NCBI RefSeq assembly: GCF_027580225.2
Contig: NC_073346.2
Location: 7,156,001 to 7,220,000, forward strand
Direction: 5' to 3'
Source of the DNA: Misgurnus anguillicaudatus
Taxonomy: Eukaryota; Chordata; Actinopteri; Cypriniformes; Cobitidae
DNA: 64,000 nucleotides
The notes under the pieces were generated by a model. That model saw only the letters and a program-made list of their open reading frames with translations, was not told where the DNA came from and made no database searches. Below, in pieces: positions 59,538-64,000 of this stretch; position 1 is the first letter of the stretch; every line of letters starts with the position of its first letter. Position numbers and translations under genes: made by a program.

Positions 59538-60323
59538 AACACTCTGGGAAGTCATGCTTGGAGAAGACAGCTGGATTCTGGAGGCCAGCTGCCAAACTTC
59601 ATTATTAAATATTAATCCGGTTTTACTCTGCCATCATTAAATCCATTATTACACAATCAATAATTACATGGTTCCCTGCTGCAGCAGCCAAGGACAAGGC
59701 CAAGCTGCAGCGGGTGATCCGCTCGGCAGAGAGAGTGATCAACACCTCTCTACCTTCTCTGGAATCCCTTCACAACATCAGGGCTGTGAGAAGGGCAAGA
59801 AAAATTATGTCTGACCCATCTCATCCAGGCTGTACCATGTTTCAGCTGCTCCTTTCAGGTAGAAGGCTTCGGCTCCCGAGAACTGCAAAATCCCGGCATC
59901 GCCTGAGCTTCTTTCCCACGGCCGCCAGGCTGCTTAATGACAATTCAATTCCTTTTCAGGACTGAATGCACTGTTTGCACTTTATTGTTTCTATTACTCC
60001 TACTTTTATCATTCAGTATTAGTGTAAGTATCATTATTACTCTTAGCACCTTCCATTCACCTTCCATATGACTGTGTATTGTCATATCTTGTTCTGTCTT
60101 AATGTTTCGTTTGCCACATTACATCCATGCGTGACTGGATGTAAAGAATTCCAATTGTGTTTGACACTATATTGCAATAAATTGAACCTTGAACCTTCAT
60201 CTCTACCAGAATGGGAAACCGGGTCATCCCCCGCGTGCCTGTCTCCTGGCGTCTTTGAAAAGGACGCTCCCTCGGAAGAAAGCGCGATACACAGCACGGG
60301 TGGCTACAACAAAGGCAAGAGAA

Positions 60324-60406
60324 TGTCAGAAGTGGGATTCGAACCCACGCCTCCAGAGGAGACTGCGACCTGAACGCAGCGCCTTAGACCGCTCGGCCAT
60401 CCTGAC
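60324..60406 (-). tRNA. tRNA-Leu(CAG)
   Basis: Unit 20. Unchanged. Confidence 0.97.
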
Positions 60407-61530
60407 CAACCCAACTGGCCCGGGCGAGTCGATTGCGCTCCTCAGCGAATGTGCCGGTGTAGCTTTTGGAATGACTCACGATTTTATTGCCTTCATGCAG
60501 CTCATCTTTAATTCTTATTTATTTCTTTACAAACGCCTTGAAATAGTGACGAATGTGGATTTTTCGAAATGAGGAACAATGTGCCCGAAGCCTTTCATTT
60601 GCCAAAAGCACACCCAGCCCGTCTCCATATGCCCTGTAACGGATGCTGTCAAAGTGGTTTTGCATTCAATGATCCTTTCCCCCTTGATCATACTGTTTTA
60701 GAACAGGGTCACAAAAAGGAATCGCCATTCTCAGACCCTGCTCGTTCTACTTGAACGCGCAATGAAAATACTTGATCAAATGCGGATGGACGCCGGCATT
60801 GCAATTTAGCGAAAAAGCGCCATCTCTGTACGTCTCAGGGCCTTTTTATGGTTCGCAGTTGCCTTCTAATGTAGACAACAGTTAACCATACGGCGGCGAC
60901 ATCCTTAAAAGAACCGGTGGCATTGTGTCTCGAGCACACAAGGCAAACAAGAGATTCTTCAAGAGGTGAGTGCGAAGTACAGTTTACTGCCACAGGCAAT
61001 GGCCGCAGAGCTTTTTCTTTAACAGACTCTAATACGTGGAACACGTCACCAACTTACATAGGACAGTCTTTCAACTTTAGCACAATTTAAGTTTTTCTAC
61101 TAGATAATGAGGCTAAAGACGAGCCAAATACGTGATCACTGAACAACTGGGACTTTCCATTGTGGATATGTAACGTTATTCCATTAATCTGTCAGCTGTG
61201 TCAAATGTGTCAAATGTAAGTGTTTATTTATAATGGGTTTTATCTAGCCTGAGAGCATGTGCGCCAAGATCGTCCAGCAACGGCAGGCGTGCCATTCTCG
61301 ACACCATTTAAAAGACGATAGGAATCCTGGGCATGACATAGCCCCTCTGTGTCTCCTTGAAGTTGTTTCTGTACGTGTAACAAATTAAGAACGAGAAGGT
61401 CCTCAGTGTGGGTAGCCAGAGTGCAAGAAGCCCAGTCGTGCTCTCCTCGTAGGAGTTTCCTCGCTGGTGGCGCACAAAATGCCACGCAACCAGACAAAAG
61501 GGGCCACCCAGGAGCCGTCGGTCTGGGCGT

Positions 61531-61604
61531 GCCTCGTTGGCGCAGTTAGGCAGCGCGTCAGTCTCATAATCTGAAGGTCGTGAGTTTGAGCCTCACATGG
61601 GGCA
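61531..61604 (+). tRNA. tRNA-Met(CAT), T-loop C56 to T variant
   Basis: Unit 21. Same two changes as unit 16. Confidence 0.85.
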
Positions 61605-61696
61605 GGGTGCCCTTTTGTCGACTAGTTTGAGCCTTTAGCCCCGTTTTCCTTCCGCACAGTGTGCCACGCGTCCACGGCCTGAAGGCCAGCGTGTCC

Positions 61697-61768
61697 TCCC
61701 TGGTGGTCTAGTGGCTAGGATTCGGCGCTCTCACCGCCGCGGCCCGGGTTCGATTCCCGGTCAGGGAA
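61697..61768 (+). tRNA. tRNA-Glu(CTC)
   Basis: Unit 21. Unchanged. Confidence 0.97.
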
Positions 61769-62027
61769 CGCTCTTTTGACGTGCGCTTGCCTTTTTCACC
61801 GGCCGGGTTATGCGCAATGCTGGCTTCGAAGGCAAGGATCGCAGCACCTCCAAGAGGCAAAGCTTCACTGCCTCCGGCCCATCGACCTAAGGTTGGACGG
61901 CTAAATTGCCTGCCTGCAGTCCTGCGCTCCGCAATCAGAGCCTGGTGTGCGTCCTCTGCTCTACTGAGGCATGTTGACGCAGGACAGCAGACACCCAACT
62001 TGTGGGAGGAAGGAGTAAAAACAGGAT

Positions 62028-62100
62028 CGAGCCAGCCAGGAGTCGAACCTAGAATCTTCTGATCCGTAGTCAGACGCGTTATCCATTGCGCCACTGGCCC
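62028..62100 (-). tRNA. tRNA-Arg(ACG)
   Basis: Unit 21. Same as 3030-3102. Confidence 0.97.
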
Positions 62101-62886
62101 AACAACCTGGGAAGTCATGCTTGGAGAAGACAGCTGGATTCTGGAGGCCAGCTGGCAAACTTCATTATTAAATATTAATCCGGTTTTACTCTGCCATCAT
62201 TAAATCCATTATTACACAATCAATAATTACATGGTTCCCTGCTGCAGCAGCCAAGGACAAGGCCAAGCTGCAGCGGGTGATCCGCTCGGCAGAGAGAGTG
62301 ATCAACACCTCTCTACCTTCTCTGGAATCCCTTCACAACATCAGGGCTGTGAGAAGGGCAAGAAAAATTATGTCTGACCCATCTCATCCAGGCTGTACCA
62401 TGTTTCAGCTGCTCCTTTCAGGTAGAAGGCTTCGGCTCCCGAGAACTGCAAAATCCCGGCATCGCCTGAGCTTCTTTCCCACGGCCGCCAGGCTGCTTAA
62501 TGACAATCCAATTCCTTTTCAGGACTGAATGCACTGTTTGCACTTTATTGTTTCTATTACTCCTACTTTTATCATTCAGTATTAGTGTAAGTATCATTAT
62601 TACTCTTAGCACCTTCCATTCACCTTCCATATGACTGTGTATTGTCATATCTTGTTCTGTCTTAATGTTTCGTTTGCCACATTACATCCATGCGTGACTG
62701 GATGTAAAGAATTCCAATTGTGTTTGACACTATATTGCAATAAATTGAACCTTGAACCTTCATCTCTACCAGAATGGGAAACCGGGTCATCCCCCGCGTG
62801 CCTGTCTCCTGGCGTCTTTGAAAAGGACGCTCCCTCGGAAGAAAGCGCGATACACAGCACGGGTGGCTACAACAAAGGCAAGAGAA

Positions 62887-62969
62887 TGTCAGAAGTGGGA
62901 TTCGAACCCACGCCTCCAGAGGAGACTGCGACCTGAACGCAGCGCCTTAGACCGCTCGGCCATCCTGAC
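62887..62969 (-). tRNA. tRNA-Leu(CAG)
   Basis: Unit 21. Unchanged. The ~1 kb from here to the window end is the usual spacer. Confidence 0.97.
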
Positions 62970-64000
62970 CAACCCAACTGGCCCGGGCGAGTCGATTGCG
63001 CTCCTCAGCGAATGTGCCGGTGTAGCTTTTGGAATGACTCACGATTTTATTGCCTTCATGCAGCTCATCTTTAATTCTTATTTATTTCTTTACAAACGCC
63101 TTGAAATAGTGACGAATGTGGATTTTTCGAAATGAGGAACAATGTGCCCGAAGCCTTTCATTTGCCAAAAGCACACCCAGCCCGTCTCCATATGCCCTGT
63201 AACGGATGCTGTCAAAGTGGTTTTGCATTCAATGATCCTTTCCCCCTTGATCATACTGTTTTAGAACAGGGTCACAAAAAGGAATCGCCATTCTCAGACC
63301 CTGCTCGTTCTACTTGAACGCGCAATGAAAATACTTGATCAAATGCGGATGGACGCCGGCATTGCAATTTAGCGAAAAAGCGCCATCTCTGTACGTCTCA
63401 GGGCCTTTTTATGGTTCGCAGTTGCCTTCTAATGTAGACAACAGTTAACCATACGGCGGCGACATCCTTAAAAGAACCGGTGGCATTGTGTCTCGAGCAC
63501 ACAAGGCAAACAAGAGATTCTTCAAGAGGTGAGTGCGAAGTACAGTTTACTGCCACAGGCAATGGCCGCAGAGCTTTTTCTTTAACAGACTCTAATACGT
63601 GGAACACGTCACCAACTTACATAGGACAGTCTTTCAACTTTAGCACAATTTAAGTTTTTCTACTAGATAATGAGGCTAAAGACGAGCCAAATACGTGATC
63701 ACTGAACAACTGGGACTTTCCATTGTGGATATGTAACGTTATTCCATTAATCTGTCAGCTGTGTCAAATGTGTCAAATGTAAGTGTTTATTTATAATGGG
63801 TTTTATCTAGCCTGAGAGCATGTGCGCCAAGATCGTCCAGCAACGGCAGGCGTGCCATTCTCGACACCATTTAAAAGACGATAGGAATCCTGGGCATGAC
63901 ATAGCCCCTCTGTGTCTCCTTGAAGTTGTTTCTGTACGTGTAACAAATTAAGAACGAGAAGGTCCTCAGTGTGGGTAGCCAGAGTGCAAGAAGCCCAGTC

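Larger units (their letters stand above)
21835..64000. repeat. Tandem tRNA array, right block (rest of unit 5 to unit 21)
   Basis: Continuation of the same array beyond the transposon. Unit starts: 22992, 25564, 28136, 30708, 33280, 35852, 38424, 40996, 43568, 46140, 48712, 51275, 53815, 56387, 58959, 61531. Most are exactly 2,572 bp. Units 16, 17 and 21 lack 9 bp between Glu and Arg; unit 17 also lacks 22 bp and 1 bp in its Leu-to-Met spacer. The window ends inside unit 21, before the next tRNA-Met. Confidence 0.97.
40996..64000. repeat. Higher-order repeat: 5-unit block (12,819 bp), second copy incomplete
   Basis: Units 13-16 and 18-21 are spaced exactly 12,819 bp apart and share markers in the same order: the Arg acceptor variant GAGTCAGCC (13, 14 / 18, 19), GAATGGGAAACCAGG (14 / 19), GAATGGGAAACCGGG (15 / 20), then the 9-bp deletion with the Met T-loop change (16 / 21). 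Unit 17 closes the first block; its partner lies outside the window. Confidence 0.9.

Overview
The window is a eukaryotic, almost certainly teleost (possibly cyprinid-like) genomic tandem array of tRNA genes, interrupted by one large intact-looking DNA transposon. Evidence: spliced GT-AG genes, vertebrate-type tRNA sequences, fish-type LINE fragments and no bacterial features. The species cannot be fixed from sequence alone.

ARRAY (1-11794 and 21835-64000). A unit of about 2,572 bp is repeated head to tail 21 times (units 1-21), and the array runs off both window ends. Each unit carries four tRNA genes in fixed order: tRNA-Met(CAT) + and tRNA-Glu(CTC) +, then tRNA-Arg(ACG) - and tRNA-Leu(CAG) -. 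Between Arg and Leu lies a 5'-truncated LINE 3' end (the last ~100 codons of a reverse-transcriptase protein, a 3' UTR and a TTGAACC-repeat tail) that was amplified with the unit. About 1.1 kb of each unit, from Leu to the next Met, holds nothing I recognise. Units are nearly identical, but shared private variants reveal higher-order structure: a 3-unit block of 7,716 bp occurs twice in a row (units 6-8 and 9-11), and a 5-unit block of 12,819 bp is repeated (units 13-17 and 18-21 onward). Several tRNA copies carry lesions, including one Arg gene (unit 17) whose anticodon reads ATG instead of ACG.

TRANSPOSON (11795-21834, about 10.04 kb). It lies inside the anticodon region of the unit 5 tRNA-Leu gene, between two exact 7-bp direct repeats (TGGGCGC), and has imperfect 22-bp terminal inverted repeats. 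It contains one + strand gene that I could reconstruct as 11 coding exons, all with GT-AG introns and matching phases and no internal stop, giving a predicted 1,349-residue protein. The protein has an N-terminal cysteine/histidine motif, a Gln-rich hexapeptide repeat, a CxxxxC...CxxC zinc ribbon, a DDE-type catalytic core (proposed D513, D581, DIWH at 608-611, E773 in an IS256/MULE-like context), an acidic linker and a C-terminal CxxC...H...C motif. Insertion into a multicopy tRNA gene, a 7-bp duplication and an IS256/MULE-like DDE core together best fit the Dada superfamily, known to target snRNA and tRNA genes in fish. This is inference, not a database result. Introns contain older nested repeats, including a LINE endonuclease fragment.

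The relationship is parasite and host site: the tRNA array offers dozens of near-identical, individually dispensable targets, and the transposon has destroyed one of 21 Leu genes while keeping a complete transposase gene.
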